41,046 bases of DNA from Streptomyces torulosus (GCF_001419765.1 NZ_LIRK01000058.1:1-41046), one strand, 5' to 3'; counted from the first letter of the stretch, positions 1 to 8,598 are shown. Made by a program: numbers and translations. Notes: generated by a model not told the origin, from the letters alone.

Positions 1-2
1 TG

Positions 3-269
3 CGGGCGGCCGCCCGCAACGCGGCCGACACGCTCGCCACCGGCGGCGACGACATCGACGTGGCGGTGGCCGTCGCCCAGGCGTTCGCCGCGCCCGTGGC
101 CGTCCACGCGGCCGAGGAGGCGCTGCAACTCCACGGCGGCATCGGCATGACCTGGGAGCACCCGGTCCACCTGTACCTCAAGCGGGCCAAGGCCGACGCG
201 ATCGCGTACGGCACCGCGGGCGCCCACCGGGAGGCACTGGCCGAACTGGTCGACCTGCGCGCACCCTGA
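3..269 (+). CDS. Acyl-CoA dehydrogenase, C-terminal fragment (gene starts before the window)
   Basis: This is the last 88 codons of a gene entering from the left edge. The peptide has the C-terminal signature of acyl-CoA dehydrogenases: a helix rich in Ala and Val, then LQLHGGIGMTWEHPVHLYLK and a final helix RAKADAIAYG. In this family the HGG(I/M)G(M/F)T segment lines the FAD adenine pocket. The enzyme would oxidise acyl-CoA to enoyl-CoA, passing electrons to ETF, in the cytoplasm. The start, the catalytic Glu and substrate specificity lie outside the window. A strong hairpin terminator follows about 90 bases downstream. The family call is secure; the substrate is unknown. Confidence 0.9.
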   Translation, partial: RAAARNAADTLATGGDDIDVAVAVAQAFAAPVAVHAAEEALQLHGGIGMTWEHPVHLYLKRAKADAIAYGTAGAHREALAELVDLRAP

Positions 270-359
270 GCCACCGGCAGCCAGCCACCCTCAGCCGCCG
301 TCAGCCATCGACGGAAGGCGCCAAGGAAGCACGCGGCGGCACGCGGCAGCGTGCGGAGA

Positions 360-385
360 GCCCGTCCCACCTGGGGCGGGCTTTT
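360..385 (+). terminator. Intrinsic terminator after the acyl-CoA dehydrogenase gene
   Basis: GCCCGTCCC (360-368) pairs with GGGGCGGGC (373-381), nine pairs including one G-T wobble, across the loop ACCT, and TTTT follows. It lies between two plus-strand genes, so it should end the acyl-CoA dehydrogenase transcript before the phosphodiesterase gene at 518. Confidence 0.75.
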
Positions 386-517
386 CCGCGCGCCCCGCGC
401 GGACGGGGTGAACGCACGACGGCGGTCCGGCCAACTCCTGCCCCGTACATGCTCGTTGCGCGGTACGGCACCCCATACTCGCTGGGGTCCCGTACGCCAC
501 CTCAGGGGAGGCAGAGC

Positions 518-1390
518 ATGGCCCTCACCACCCGCCGCAGAGCCCTCACCACCCTCGGCGCCGCCCTCGCCGGCCCGCTCGCCCTGCCCGCCGCCGAGGC
601 CCTGGCGGCGCAGGACCGCGGGCACCGCCCCCGACCGCTGTGGCGGGCCCACGCGCACAACGACTACGAGCACCCGCGCCCCCTCCTCGACGCCCTCGAC
701 CACCGCTTCGGCAGCGTCGAGGCCGACATCTTCCTCGTCGGTGGCCAACTCCTCGTCGCCCACGACCCCGAGGACCTCGACCCGACCCGCACCCTGGAAT
801 CCCTCTACCTGGCGCCGCTCGCCGCCCGCGTCCGCGCCCACCACGGCTCCGTGTACCGGGGACACCGAAGGCCGCTGCAACTCCTCATCGACATCAAGAC
901 CGAGGGCGCCGCGACCTACCTCGAACTCGACCGGCAACTGCGCCGCTACGGCCCTCTCTTCTCGACGTACGCTCACGGCCGGGTGCGCCCCGGACCGGTG
1001 ACGGCCGTGATCTCCGGGGACCGGGCCGCCCGCGTCCCCATGGAGGCGCAGACCGTGCGGCACGCCTTCTACGACGGGCGGCTCGCCGACCTGGTGAGCG
1101 CGACACCCGCGCCCGCCTCCTTCATCCCGCTGATCTCCGACAACTGGTCGCTGAACTTCACCTGGCGGGGCGCCGGTTCGTTCCCGGAGGCCGAGCGGGC
1201 CAAGCTGCGTGCCGTCGTCTCCACGGCGCACGGGCGCGGACAGCGGGTCCGGTTCTGGGCCACGCCGGACGTCGCGGGTCCGGACCGGGACGCGGTCTGG
1301 GGTGAACTCCTCGCCGCGGGCGTGGACCACCTCAACACCGACGACCTCGCGGGCCTCGAAGCCTTCCTCGACGCCCACCGGGCGCGCTAG
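518..1390 (+). CDS. Tat-exported PI-PLC/GDPD-like phosphodiesterase
   Basis: A 290-residue secreted protein. The start at 518 follows AGGGGAGG at 504-511; an upstream in-frame ATG at 449 would add a tail before the signal peptide. The N-terminus TTRRRALTTLGAALAGPLAL resembles a twin-arginine signal ending at Ala-rich AAEALAA. The mature part begins with HAHNDYEHPRPLLDAL, then SVEADIFL and LLVAHDPEDL, and ends with LNTDDLAGLEAFLDAH. This is the TIM-barrel layout of the bacterial phosphatidylinositol-specific phospholipase C / glycerophosphodiester phosphodiesterase superfamily, with His, Glu/Asp and a second His as likely metal and catalytic residues. The substrate (glycerophosphodiester, phosphoinositide or teichoic-acid-like polymer) cannot be told. 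The stop codon TAG is also the first part of a palindromic repeat (1387-1440). Confidence 0.82.
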   Translation: MALTTRRRALTTLGAALAGPLALPAAEALAAQDRGHRPRPLWRAHAHNDYEHPRPLLDALDHRFGSVEADIFLVGGQLLVAHDPEDLDPTRTLESLYLAPLAARVRAHHGSVYRGHRRPLQLLIDIKTEGAATYLELDRQLRRYGPLFSTYAHGRVRPGPVTAVISGDRAARVPMEAQTVRHAFYDGRLADLVSATPAPASFIPLISDNWSLNFTWRGAGSFPEAERAKLRAVVSTAHGRGQRVRFWATPDVAGPDRDAVWGELLAAGVDHLNTDDLAGLEAFLDAHRAR

Positions 1391-1440
1391 TGCTGTGACC
1401 GGAAGGGTTCACCGGCTCGCGACGCCCGGCACGGCACTAG
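1387..1440. repeat. Short (54 bp) copy of a CTAG-bounded palindromic repeat
   Basis: The segment begins CTAGTGCTGTGACCGG and ends GCACGGCACTAG, so its ends are imperfect inverted repeats (CTAGTGCTGTG versus CTAGTGCCGTG). Its reverse complement matches the right arm of the 168-bp element at 31699-31866 almost base for base over about 48 bases. The TAG at 1388-1390 is the stop codon of the preceding gene. It looks like a MITE or REP-type element, here a deleted or half-length version. Confidence 0.8.
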
Positions 1441-1554
1441 CGACACCACCGACACCACACGTTCGGCGGACACGTCAGCCGCACGGACCAACCCCCCGCT
1501 ACGCCACACTTGCGGCCGAATGCCGCGAAGTGGGCGTGGCGGAGGAGGTTGACG

Positions 1555-1749
1555 ATGGCCATTTCCATCTCTGTGGTGCTGCTGCTCGTGATCCTGGCGG
1601 TGGTCTTCATGCGCAACGGCGCGCTGAAGCTCTCGCACGCCGCCGTCTGTGTGCTGCTCGGGTTCTCCATGGCGAGCACGAGCCTGGCGCCGACCATCCA
1701 CAACGGCCTCACGGCCACGGCGGACATCGTCAGCAGCCTCAAACCATGA
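1555..1749 (+). CDS. Small membrane protein, 64 aa, unknown function
   Basis: The start at 1555 follows a strong ribosome site GGAGGAGG (1541-1548), so the 64-residue product beginning MAISISVVLLLV is preferred over longer readings. The first 17 residues are a hydrophobic helix. A short basic turn (MRNGALKLSH) and a second hydrophobic stretch AAVCVLLGFSMAS follow, and the tail is polar, ending SSLKP. A two-helix membrane protein is likely. I do not recognise a family with an assigned role. Its neighbours, a repeat upstream and the convergent glycosidase downstream, suggest no partner. Confidence 0.7.
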   Translation: MAISISVVLLLVILAVVFMRNGALKLSHAAVCVLLGFSMASTSLAPTIHNGLTATADIVSSLKP

Positions 1750-1776
1750 GCCGGGTCCCCGCCCGTCGCTCTGCCG

Positions 1777-3006
1777 TCACGGCTTGGTGAACACCCCGAT
1801 CCCGTTCGGCACGGGGCGTTCCTCGCCCGCGCTGGGGTGGTTCCGTACGGTCACGGCGCTCTCGCCGGCGGCACGGGCGACCAGGGTGGAGGAGCCGCCG
1901 CCGTCCAGGCTGAACGCGTCGTCCGAGCCCAGTCCCCGCATCACCTCCGCGGCCTCGGCGACGGTGAGGCCGGACCGGTGGGCGGGGGCGCCGTCCAGGG
2001 CGAGCAGCAGCAGCCGGTGGCCGTCCTCGGCGACACCGGCGGCCGTGCGCACCGCCGAGACCGTGTCGTCGAGGCCCGGCAGCGGCCGGCCCGACCGCAG
2101 GACCGGGTAGCCGCCGAGCGCGAAGGCGTAGGCGGTGCGGGCCGTCGCCGCCACCAGGCGGTGCCGTACCTGGACCGGGTCGCCGGGGGAGAGCTTGCGC
2201 AGCCACTGGGCGCCCGCCTCACGGCCGACCAGGACCGTGGCGCCGGGCGCGACGGCACCGCTGCCGGGCGCGGACGCGACGGAGACCACCCGGCCGCCGG
2301 CGACCAGCACCTCGTGGACGTCGGTGCTGCACGGTGCCGCCCGGTCGGTGTCGGTGCCGCACACGGCCCGCGTCCGGGAGACGGTGCCCCAGTCGGAGGT
2401 GAACGCGCCGACGGAACCGACCGGCAGGGCGTACTGGTTGAGGCCGCCGAGCGGAAGGTCGCCCCCGGCGGTGGTGACGGAACCGTCGAGGGCGAGGCTG
2501 TCGAGGCGGGCCACGCCGTCGGCCGTGACGCCGAGTACGTCCTTGGTGCTGGTGCCGGGCGGCAGGGCAGGGCCGAAGCGCTGGCCGTCCGGCACGGCGG
2601 CCTTGAGGGCGTGCCCGCGGGCGATCGCCGGGCCCACGGAGGCGCCCGTGGCGGTGACACCCGGGTGCTGGACCTCGGTGATGTTGAAGAAGTCGCCGTT
2701 CACCCCGGCCACGGCGCCCGCGGCGGTCGCCATCCGGGACACGGTCTGCCGCGCGGCCACCGCCCCCGGGTACAGCAGGCCGACACCCACCCGGCGATCC
2801 CGCAGATCGACGCTCAGCACATGGGCGTGCGCCACACCCTGCGCGCCCGTCACGTCGAACTCGGAGTACGCGACGCCCGGCGCGAGGTCGGCGGCCCGGG
2901 GCGCGCCGGTGGCCGGCGCCGCCCCCACGAGGGCCGCGCCGGTGAGCACACTCCATGCCGCGAGAACCGTCAGTACCGTCCTGAACCGTCCGCCACGACG
3001 TGTCAC
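1777..3006 (-). CDS. Secreted phosphodiester glycosidase family protein (NAGPA/DUF2233)
   Basis: A 409-residue product from the GTG at 3006, preceded by AGGGGGC. The N-terminus (RRGGRFRTVLTVLAAWSVLTGAALVG) is a signal peptide, probably cleaved after APATGA. Diagnostic motifs of the phosphodiester glycosidase family (named for mammalian N-acetylglucosamine-1-phosphodiester alpha-N-acetylglucosaminidase) are GVNGDFFN near residue 115 and DDAFSLDGGGSSTLV near residue 375. The latter is the family's conserved Asp-Gly-Gly-Gly-Ser-Ser loop. Family members cleave sugar-phosphodiester bonds and in bacteria are often exported. The real substrate is unknown; cell-wall glycopolymers or capsule are plausible. 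It converges with the small membrane gene at 1749, with no clear terminator between. Confidence 0.85.
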   Translation of the reverse strand: MTRRGGRFRTVLTVLAAWSVLTGAALVGAAPATGAPRAADLAPGVAYSEFDVTGAQGVAHAHVLSVDLRDRRVGVGLLYPGAVAARQTVSRMATAAGAVAGVNGDFFNITEVQHPGVTATGASVGPAIARGHALKAAVPDGQRFGPALPPGTSTKDVLGVTADGVARLDSLALDGSVTTAGGDLPLGGLNQYALPVGSVGAFTSDWGTVSRTRAVCGTDTDRAAPCSTDVHEVLVAGGRVVSVASAPGSGAVAPGATVLVGREAGAQWLRKLSPGDPVQVRHRLVAATARTAYAFALGGYPVLRSGRPLPGLDDTVSAVRTAAGVAEDGHRLLLLALDGAPAHRSGLTVAEAAEVMRGLGSDDAFSLDGGGSSTLVARAAGESAVTVRNHPSAGEERPVPNGIGVFTKP

Positions 3007-3063
3007 GGTGCCCCCTGATGTCTCGTCAACTGTCCCAGGACCCAAAGGAAGTGCACCAGACGA

Positions 3064-3438
3064 CTACCGGCCGGGCGGCGGCTCCGGGCCGACGACGCGG
3101 GAACGGATCAGGAAACGCACTCCTTCGGGTGCCTCCAGGGAGAAGCCGCTGCCCCGGCCGGGGACGACGTCGACGATGAGCCGGGTGTGGCTCCACACCT
3201 CGTACTGGCCGCGGGACATCCAGAAGCCCACCGCCTCGTCGACCCCGTCGACCTCCAGTTCCGCGAGGAGGACGTCCGAGTCGCCCGTACGGAACTCGCC
3301 GTCCGGGTAGCACATGGGGGCGCTGCCGTCGCAGCAGCCGCCCGACTGGTGGAACATCAGCGGGCCGTGGGCCGCCCGCAGCCGCCGGAGCAGGTCGGCG
3401 GCCGCGGGGGTCAGCTCTACACGCGGGACCACATCCAT
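3064..3438 (-). CDS. DUF779 family protein
   Basis: A 124-residue cytoplasmic protein. The centre contains MFHQSGGCCDGSAPMCYPDGEF, the Cys-rich signature of DUF779. It continues with DVLLAELEVDGVDEAVGFWMSR and QYEVWSHTRLIVDVVPGRGSGFSLE, also typical. Family members are often encoded beside aldehyde dehydrogenase genes and are thought of as accessory proteins of that enzyme, but no dehydrogenase is next to it here. The ATG at 3438 is chosen for its fit to family length; no good ribosome site is visible. It follows the lyase gene at 3489 by 50 bases on the same strand and could be co-transcribed. Confidence 0.8.
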   Translation of the reverse strand: MDVVPRVELTPAAADLLRRLRAAHGPLMFHQSGGCCDGSAPMCYPDGEFRTGDSDVLLAELEVDGVDEAVGFWMSRGQYEVWSHTRLIVDVVPGRGSGFSLEAPEGVRFLIRSRVVGPEPPPGR

Positions 3439-3488
3439 GGCCGCAGTCAACGCCCCGTCAGGTTGCGAGGACGTTGCGCGCGGCCCCG

Positions 3489-5009
3489 TCACTCCTCGGA
3501 CGGACCGCCGGAGCGGTCGCGGCGCCGCAGCAGGAGCAGACCGCCGGCGAGGGCCGCGACACCGCCGGCCACGGTCCAGGCCGGGACGTCGGAGAGGCCG
3601 GTCGCGGCCAGGTCCGCGCCGCGTCCGCCCTGGGCGCCCGCCGACGAGGGGGGCGAGGAGGACGGGGAGGACCCCGAGGACCCGGAGGTGCCGCCCCGCT
3701 TCGCCGATGAGCCGGATCCCGTTGCGGAACCCGTGTCCGCCGTGCCGCCCGGCGCCGACGGGGGCGCCGCCGCCTCGGCGGGGGTGGCCCGGTCCCGGGT
3801 GAAGGCCAGGGTGCCGAAGCCGAGCTGGTCGTAGCCGCCGCTGTTGGGGCCGTAGTCGCCGCCACCGCCCTCGGGTGCCGACCGGGCCGCGACCCGGGTG
3901 AGGTACGGGGCGTCGAGGCCGCGGCGCCGGGTGTAGTGGTTGGCGATCATGGCCCAGACGGGGCGTGTCATGTTCGGGTCGACGGCGGCCGCCTCGGACG
4001 CGGTCTCCCTGCCGGACCAGCCGTCGACGGCGCCCTTCGCACGGGTGTTGGCCGTGTAGGCGACCTTGCCGCCCATAGTCCACTTCGCCACGTACTGGGC
4101 GCCCTTGAGGAAGCGGTTGTCGTCGTAGCCGTACAGGTCGATGCCCTGGTTCCAGGCCATCTCGCAGAAGGTGCCCATGAGGCCGACGCCCAGCAGGGCG
4201 TGGCCCTGGTCGCGGCCCGCCTCCAGCCACTCGCCGAGGCCGTCGTCGTGGACGACCGGGATGGCCTTCCTGACGGCGCCGAGACCCTCGCCGTGCTGGA
4301 AGTAGTCCACGGCGCGCTCGACCCGGGCCCGGTCGTCGCAGAAGATGCCGGTGGCCAGGACGCAGGCCATGGCGCACAGGTCCCAGTTGGTCCAGTAGTT
4401 GGTGATGACGGCACCGTTGTGGTGGCGCAGGAAGTCCTCACTGAGCCGGGCGAAGACGCCGGTCAGCATCTCCTGGAAGCGGTCCAGCTCGAAGCCGTCG
4501 TGGTCGCGGACGAGTTCGGCGGCGTTGGCGATCTGATAGCCGTACAGGCCCGCCGCGAGGAACCGGTCGGCGCTTCCCTCGACGGCGGTCAGCTTCGCCG
4601 ACCAGGCGTTGAGGATCGCGACGGCGGTGTCGGCGTGCGCGGTGTCGCCGCCGACGTGGTAGCGCAGTCCGTTCTGGTAGGCGGCGTGCACGTCGTTGTA
4701 GAGGATCCCGTAGTTCTGCGGGCCGCCGGCGCCGCGCGTGACGACGGACTGCGGGTTGGCCCGCCAGTCGCTCCCGGAGTGCCGGTTGGCGGTGAGTCTC
4801 GCGAAGCCGGCGGTGTGGGGCCGGGCACCCGCCTTCACCTCGGCGGCCATCCGCCGCAGATCGGCCGTGGTGTGGAGCAGACCGGGGTGCGCGAAGGCGC
4901 CGCCCACCGCCGAGGCCGGCGTCGCCGCCGCTCCCGTGCCGATGCCCACCGCGCCCGCGGTGGTTCCGGCGACCTTGAGCAGGGTCCGGCGACTGATCTG
5001 TGCTGTCAC
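3489..5009 (-). CDS. Alginate-lyase-family protein, Tat-exported and sortase-anchored
   Basis: A 506-residue product. Residues 1-34 form a Tat signal with a near-consensus SRRTLLK motif followed by AGTTAGAVGIG and ASA. The main body (about 40-390) has the helical-toroid pattern of the alginate lyase superfamily, including HPGLLHTTADLRRM, QNYGILYNDVHAAYQ, HHNGAVITNYWTNWDLCAM and DQGHALLGVGLM, so a uronic-acid polymer is the likely substrate. A Ser/Gly/Pro linker (about 395-465) leads to LAATG at 467-471, a hydrophobic helix and the tail RRRDRSGG, a complete LAXTG sorting signal of the kind used by actinobacterial class E sortases. The enzyme should be covalently attached to peptidoglycan outside the cell. 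Whether it cuts alginate, glucuronan or pectic polymers is not decidable here. It lies beside the pectate lyase gene. Confidence 0.85.
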   Translation of the reverse strand: MTAQISRRTLLKVAGTTAGAVGIGTGAAATPASAVGGAFAHPGLLHTTADLRRMAAEVKAGARPHTAGFARLTANRHSGSDWRANPQSVVTRGAGGPQNYGILYNDVHAAYQNGLRYHVGGDTAHADTAVAILNAWSAKLTAVEGSADRFLAAGLYGYQIANAAELVRDHDGFELDRFQEMLTGVFARLSEDFLRHHNGAVITNYWTNWDLCAMACVLATGIFCDDRARVERAVDYFQHGEGLGAVRKAIPVVHDDGLGEWLEAGRDQGHALLGVGLMGTFCEMAWNQGIDLYGYDDNRFLKGAQYVAKWTMGGKVAYTANTRAKGAVDGWSGRETASEAAAVDPNMTRPVWAMIANHYTRRRGLDAPYLTRVAARSAPEGGGGDYGPNSGGYDQLGFGTLAFTRDRATPAEAAAPPSAPGGTADTGSATGSGSSAKRGGTSGSSGSSPSSSPPSSAGAQGGRGADLAATGLSDVPAWTVAGGVAALAGGLLLLRRRDRSGGPSEE

Positions 5010-5164
5010 GTGGGGGTCCTCGGGGCTCGGGTACGGTTCACGGCTCGCTCTGCGCGCGGTGTGCGCCGTGTGCGCGGGCCACGAACGGGAGACGCACCGG
5101 CCCCGGCGCGATAACAGAAACCGGGGGCGGTGCGTCCGCGGGGCCGGGGCTCCTCGGCCGGGCG

Positions 5165-7219
5165 TCAGGCGCCGGGCGTCCAGCCGGCCAGCCAGTCCGC
5201 GACCTCCTGGTCGGCGGCCTGCGCGTCGGTCAGATGCGGGCGGTCACCGCTCGCGCCGCCCGCGCCGGGGCCCTTGTTCCTGTACTCGGCGAAGCGGTCG
5301 TCCTTCCAGGAGAAGCCGCTCATGTCGGTCCACGGCGTGGTCTTCACGGCGGCGCTGAGAGTGGTGTTGCGGACCGTCGTCTGCGGGTCGAGGGAGGCGT
5401 CGCCGCCCGCGTGCCAGGGGCGCCCGAGGTAGAAGCTCCGGTCGGAGACGTCGCCGTTGACGGTGGAGTTGGCGATGAGGATGCCCTTGCGGCCCGCGGC
5501 CGTGCTCGGGGCGGTGACGTAACCGGCCGAGGTGCCGTTCCAGCGCTTCTTGAGGGTGATGACCGACCGGTCGATGACGGCCGTGGCCCTGCCGAAGATG
5601 AAGTCGACGTTGCCGATGACGTAGGAGTTCGAGACGTAGACGCGGCCGAGCCTGTCCTTCGACGCCGTGTCGAGCAGCAGGGTGTCCTGGTCGCCGGTGA
5701 CGATGACGCCGTCGAGGACGACCTTGTCGGCGGCGGTGCGCAGGGCGACCGCCTGGTGGCCGTCGAGGGACTGGTGGGTGGCCTCGTCGAAGTCGTTGGA
5801 GATCGTCAGGTTGCGGGCCTGGAAGTCGTCGGCCTCGACGGCGACGGTGGCGCTGCCGCCGGTGCCGTAGGTGCCGCCGCCCGGCTTGGGCGTACCGGAC
5901 GCGTTGTTGTAGACGATCACCGTGTCCTTGCGGCTGGCGCCCGAGCCCTGGATGGTGATGTGCGGCTTGTTGGACGGGACCTTCACAAGCTCCCGGTAGG
6001 TGCCCGGCTTGACCGAGATGATGACCCGCGAGGCGTTGTTCGCGGGCACCGCGTCGACGGCCTTCTGCACGCTGGTGAACTGGCCGCTGCCGTCCTTGGC
6101 GACGGTCAGCGTGGTCGCCGCGGAGGCCTTCGTCGTGGCCGTCGAACCGATCGAACTCCGTGGCCCGGTAACGGACTTGAGGAGAGCGGGCACATCAGCG
6201 GCCTTGTCGAGGGTGTAGGGGTAGTACGCCTTCGGGTCGAAGGCGGTGCCGCCGCTCTCGTTGCGGCCGGAGGTGCCCGAGAAGACGTTGCCGCGCTGGA
6301 CCAGGGACGCCGTCGCGTCCTTCGTCACCGGGTTGCGCATGCCCTGGAAGTAGCTGTTCTCCAGGACCATCCTGGTGTTGCCGCGCGCGTAGTTGCCGTA
6401 CGACGAGGCGATGTCCGTGCCGGAGACGTCCTCCAGGAAGTTGTTGTACAGGTGCGCGTGGGCCACGTTGTCGGTGGACGGGTTGCGCTGCTCGGTCTCA
6501 CGGAACCAGTTGTGGTGGATCGTCAGATCGGCGGTGGTGTTCGTGGTCCAGCCGATGCCGAACGTCTTGTTGTTCTGGCTCAGCTTGTTCCAGGACACCG
6601 TGACGTAGGTGGTGTCCTTGCGGCTGTCGATCAGGCCGTCCGCCATGTGCCGCAGGTCGTTGTGGTCGATCCACACATGGTGGGCGCCGTCCATCTGGAT
6701 CGCGTCGAAGTCGTGGTCCTTGTCGTTCCAGGTGCCCTGGTAGGAGTCCCGGATCGTCAGATTGCGGATGATGACGTTGTGCACGCCGGAGCCCAGGAAG
6801 AAGCCGCCTCCGACGATGTGCCCCGACGTTCCCGAGCCCACGATCGTCTTGTCCGAGGCGACCTTGATCTCCTTGCCCACCGGGTTCACGGCGATCGTCC
6901 CGGCGACCACGATGACGTAGGGCTCGGCGGCCGTCGCGTACTTCTCCAGGTCCGCGAGGGTTTTCACGGTGACCGTTCTGCCGTTCCGGCCACCGTAGGT
7001 GCCCTTCTGGCCGAGGGCGTCGACCGAGGCGAAGCCGTCGGCGGCCTCCGTGGCCCATGTGGGGCCGGCCGCCGCGGCGAGCGGCCGGGCGTCCTCGCCG
7101 AACGCTCCGAAGACGGAGCCGTACGCCATGGTTCCGGCGGCGGTCAGAGCCAGGGGGAGGCCGACCACGAGCGCCGTCCTCCTCCTGCGGTGGCGAGCCT
7201 TGCTTCGGGTCTCAGTCAC
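5165..7219 (-). CDS. Secreted pectate lyase (PL1)-pectinesterase (CE8) fusion
   Basis: A 684-residue bifunctional enzyme. Residues 1-50 hold a long basic signal region (KARHRRRRTALVVGLPLALTAAG). Residues 55-340 are a PL1 parallel beta-helix: VIVVAGTI, DKTIVGSG, DAIQMDGAHHVWIDHNDL at 172-189, DGLIDSR and EQRNPSTD with Arg245 as the likely catalytic base. Residues 370-660 are a CE8 pectin methylesterase: GTYRE, HQAVALR (488-494), GDQDTLL with Asp512, VDFIFGRA with Asp539 and LGRPW with Arg600. The esterase would remove methyl groups from pectin so that the lyase can cleave the product, so one polypeptide performs both steps. The spacer between them is Ser/Thr/Ala-rich. It is transcribed divergently from the sugar-binding lipoprotein gene. 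Confidence 0.93.
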   Translation of the reverse strand: MTETRSKARHRRRRTALVVGLPLALTAAGTMAYGSVFGAFGEDARPLAAAAGPTWATEAADGFASVDALGQKGTYGGRNGRTVTVKTLADLEKYATAAEPYVIVVAGTIAVNPVGKEIKVASDKTIVGSGTSGHIVGGGFFLGSGVHNVIIRNLTIRDSYQGTWNDKDHDFDAIQMDGAHHVWIDHNDLRHMADGLIDSRKDTTYVTVSWNKLSQNNKTFGIGWTTNTTADLTIHHNWFRETEQRNPSTDNVAHAHLYNNFLEDVSGTDIASSYGNYARGNTRMVLENSYFQGMRNPVTKDATASLVQRGNVFSGTSGRNESGGTAFDPKAYYPYTLDKAADVPALLKSVTGPRSSIGSTATTKASAATTLTVAKDGSGQFTSVQKAVDAVPANNASRVIISVKPGTYRELVKVPSNKPHITIQGSGASRKDTVIVYNNASGTPKPGGGTYGTGGSATVAVEADDFQARNLTISNDFDEATHQSLDGHQAVALRTAADKVVLDGVIVTGDQDTLLLDTASKDRLGRVYVSNSYVIGNVDFIFGRATAVIDRSVITLKKRWNGTSAGYVTAPSTAAGRKGILIANSTVNGDVSDRSFYLGRPWHAGGDASLDPQTTVRNTTLSAAVKTTPWTDMSGFSWKDDRFAEYRNKGPGAGGASGDRPHLTDAQAADQEVADWLAGWTPGA

Positions 7220-7430
7220 GAGTCGCTTCCGTTCCGTGCGGGGGATGGCCGGTCAGCCGAGCAGTCGCCGCCGCACGGGAAGAGGTTGCCGCCCTTCCGG
7301 GCGGGTTCAGGCCATCCAGGAAGGGCCCGACAGGACGGGGGAGTTGGCCGGATCCGAGCGATGCCGGATTTGCGGAATTCCCGGTGGGTGACACGTGTGC
7401 GCCGGTCGCGTCCGACCTGTCACAGCAGTA

Positions 7431-7444
7431 CATCGATTTCGATG
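7431..7444. promoter_or_regulatory. Candidate operator palindrome in the pectinase / binding-protein divergent region
   Basis: CATCGATTTCGATG is a perfect inverted repeat (CATCGA, two-base spacer, TCGATG) in the 365-base divergent region 7220-7584, 212 bases upstream of the pectinase start. Its placement fits an operator read by a dimeric repressor serving one or both genes, but no regulator gene lies next to it. The rest of 7220-7584 shows no open gene or other clear element. Confidence 0.35.
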
Positions 7445-7584
7445 GTCACTTGACTACCGGGCGTCACACGCGATTGGCTCCGCCCAGCGAAAGTCAGCCA
7501 GTCGCCGCACGTCAGCGCGGTATCGCGGTGTTTTCGCCTCTCCCGACGTCCCGCCTTGGTCGCACAGCGAGGTGCCGCACCCTC

Positions 7585-8598
7585 ATGAACCCAGCCTCCG
7601 CCGCCCGTCGTTCCTCCCTCCTGTTCCGCGCCGCGGCCCTCGCCGCCGCCGTCTGTCTCACCGTCGCCGGCTGCTCCGTCCTCACGGGCGCCGACTCCGA
7701 CGCGGGTGACGGAGCGTCGGGCGGGTCGGGCGGAAGCGGGATGAAGGTCGCCCTCATCGCCCACGGGGCGGAGGGGGACGTCTTCTGGGACCGGGTGCGC
7801 AAGGGAGCGGAGGCCGCGGCGGCCAAGGACGGCATCGACCTGACGTTCGTCAGCGACCCCGACGCCGCGGGCCAGGCGAAGCTGGTGCGGAACGCGATAG
7901 CCGACAAGGTCGACGGCATCGCGGTGACCCTCGCCAAGCCCCGGGCCATGCGCGGCGCGGTCGCCGAGGCCCGCGCGGCCGGCATACCCGTCGTCGCCCT
8001 CAACTCCGGTATCGACGCCTGGCGGGCACAGGGCCTGCTGGGCTTCTACGGCCAGGACGAGTCCGTCGCCGGACGGGCGCTCGGCAAGAAACTGGACGCC
8101 CGCGGCGCCCGGCACGCCGTCTGCGTCATCCACGAACGCGGCAACGTCGCCCTGGAGGCCCGCTGCGCCGGCGTCCGCAAGACCTTCGGCGGACAGACCC
8201 AGAACCTCTACGTCGACGGCGCCGACATGGACCAGGTGACCGGTGTGATCGCCGCGAAGCTCCGTCAGGACCCCTCCATCGACGAGGTCGTGACCCTCGG
8301 GGCGCAGTTCGCGCTCGCCGCCGTCGAGTCCGTCAAGGACGCGGGGGACCGGGCCGAGGTCGCCACCTTCGACCTCAACGCGGACATGGTGAAGGCCGTC
8401 AGGAGCGGCGCCGTGCAGTTCGCCGTGGACCAGCAGCCGTACCTCCAGGGCTATCTCGCGGTCGACGGGCTGTGGCTCTACCGCACCAACGGCAACATCA
8501 GCGGCGGCGGTGTGGAACCGGTGCTCACCGGTCCCGCGTTCGTGACCAAGAAGAACATCGCCGGGATCGAGAAGTTCGCCGCCAACGGCACCCGTTGA
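7585..8598 (+). CDS. Sugar-type substrate-binding lipoprotein (PBP1 fold, ABC transporter)
   Basis: A 337-residue lipoprotein. The N-terminus AAALAAAVCLTVAGCS contains a lipobox with Cys near residue 30, followed by a Gly/Ser linker. The mature part starts MKVALIAHGAEGDVFWDRVRKGAEAAA, then DKVDGIAVTLAKPRAMRGAVAEARAAGIPVVALNSG, the standard periplasmic-binding-protein-1 pattern of ribose/xylose-type receptors. It would capture a sugar outside the membrane and deliver it to an ABC permease. No permease or ATPase gene is adjacent, so it is an orphan receptor within this window. It is divergent from the pectinase gene, which makes a pectin-derived sugar a reasonable but unproven guess. Confidence 0.85.
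   Translation: MNPASAARRSSLLFRAAALAAAVCLTVAGCSVLTGADSDAGDGASGGSGGSGMKVALIAHGAEGDVFWDRVRKGAEAAAAKDGIDLTFVSDPDAAGQAKLVRNAIADKVDGIAVTLAKPRAMRGAVAEARAAGIPVVALNSGIDAWRAQGLLGFYGQDESVAGRALGKKLDARGARHAVCVIHERGNVALEARCAGVRKTFGGQTQNLYVDGADMDQVTGVIAAKLRQDPSIDEVVTLGAQFALAAVESVKDAGDRAEVATFDLNADMVKAVRSGAVQFAVDQQPYLQGYLAVDGLWLYRTNGNISGGGVEPVLTGPAFVTKKNIAGIEKFAANGTR

Noticed and set aside
3064..3438. DUF779 gene as part of an aldehyde dehydrogenase operon
   Set aside because: No dehydrogenase gene in the neighbourhood, so the usual partnership cannot be claimed here.
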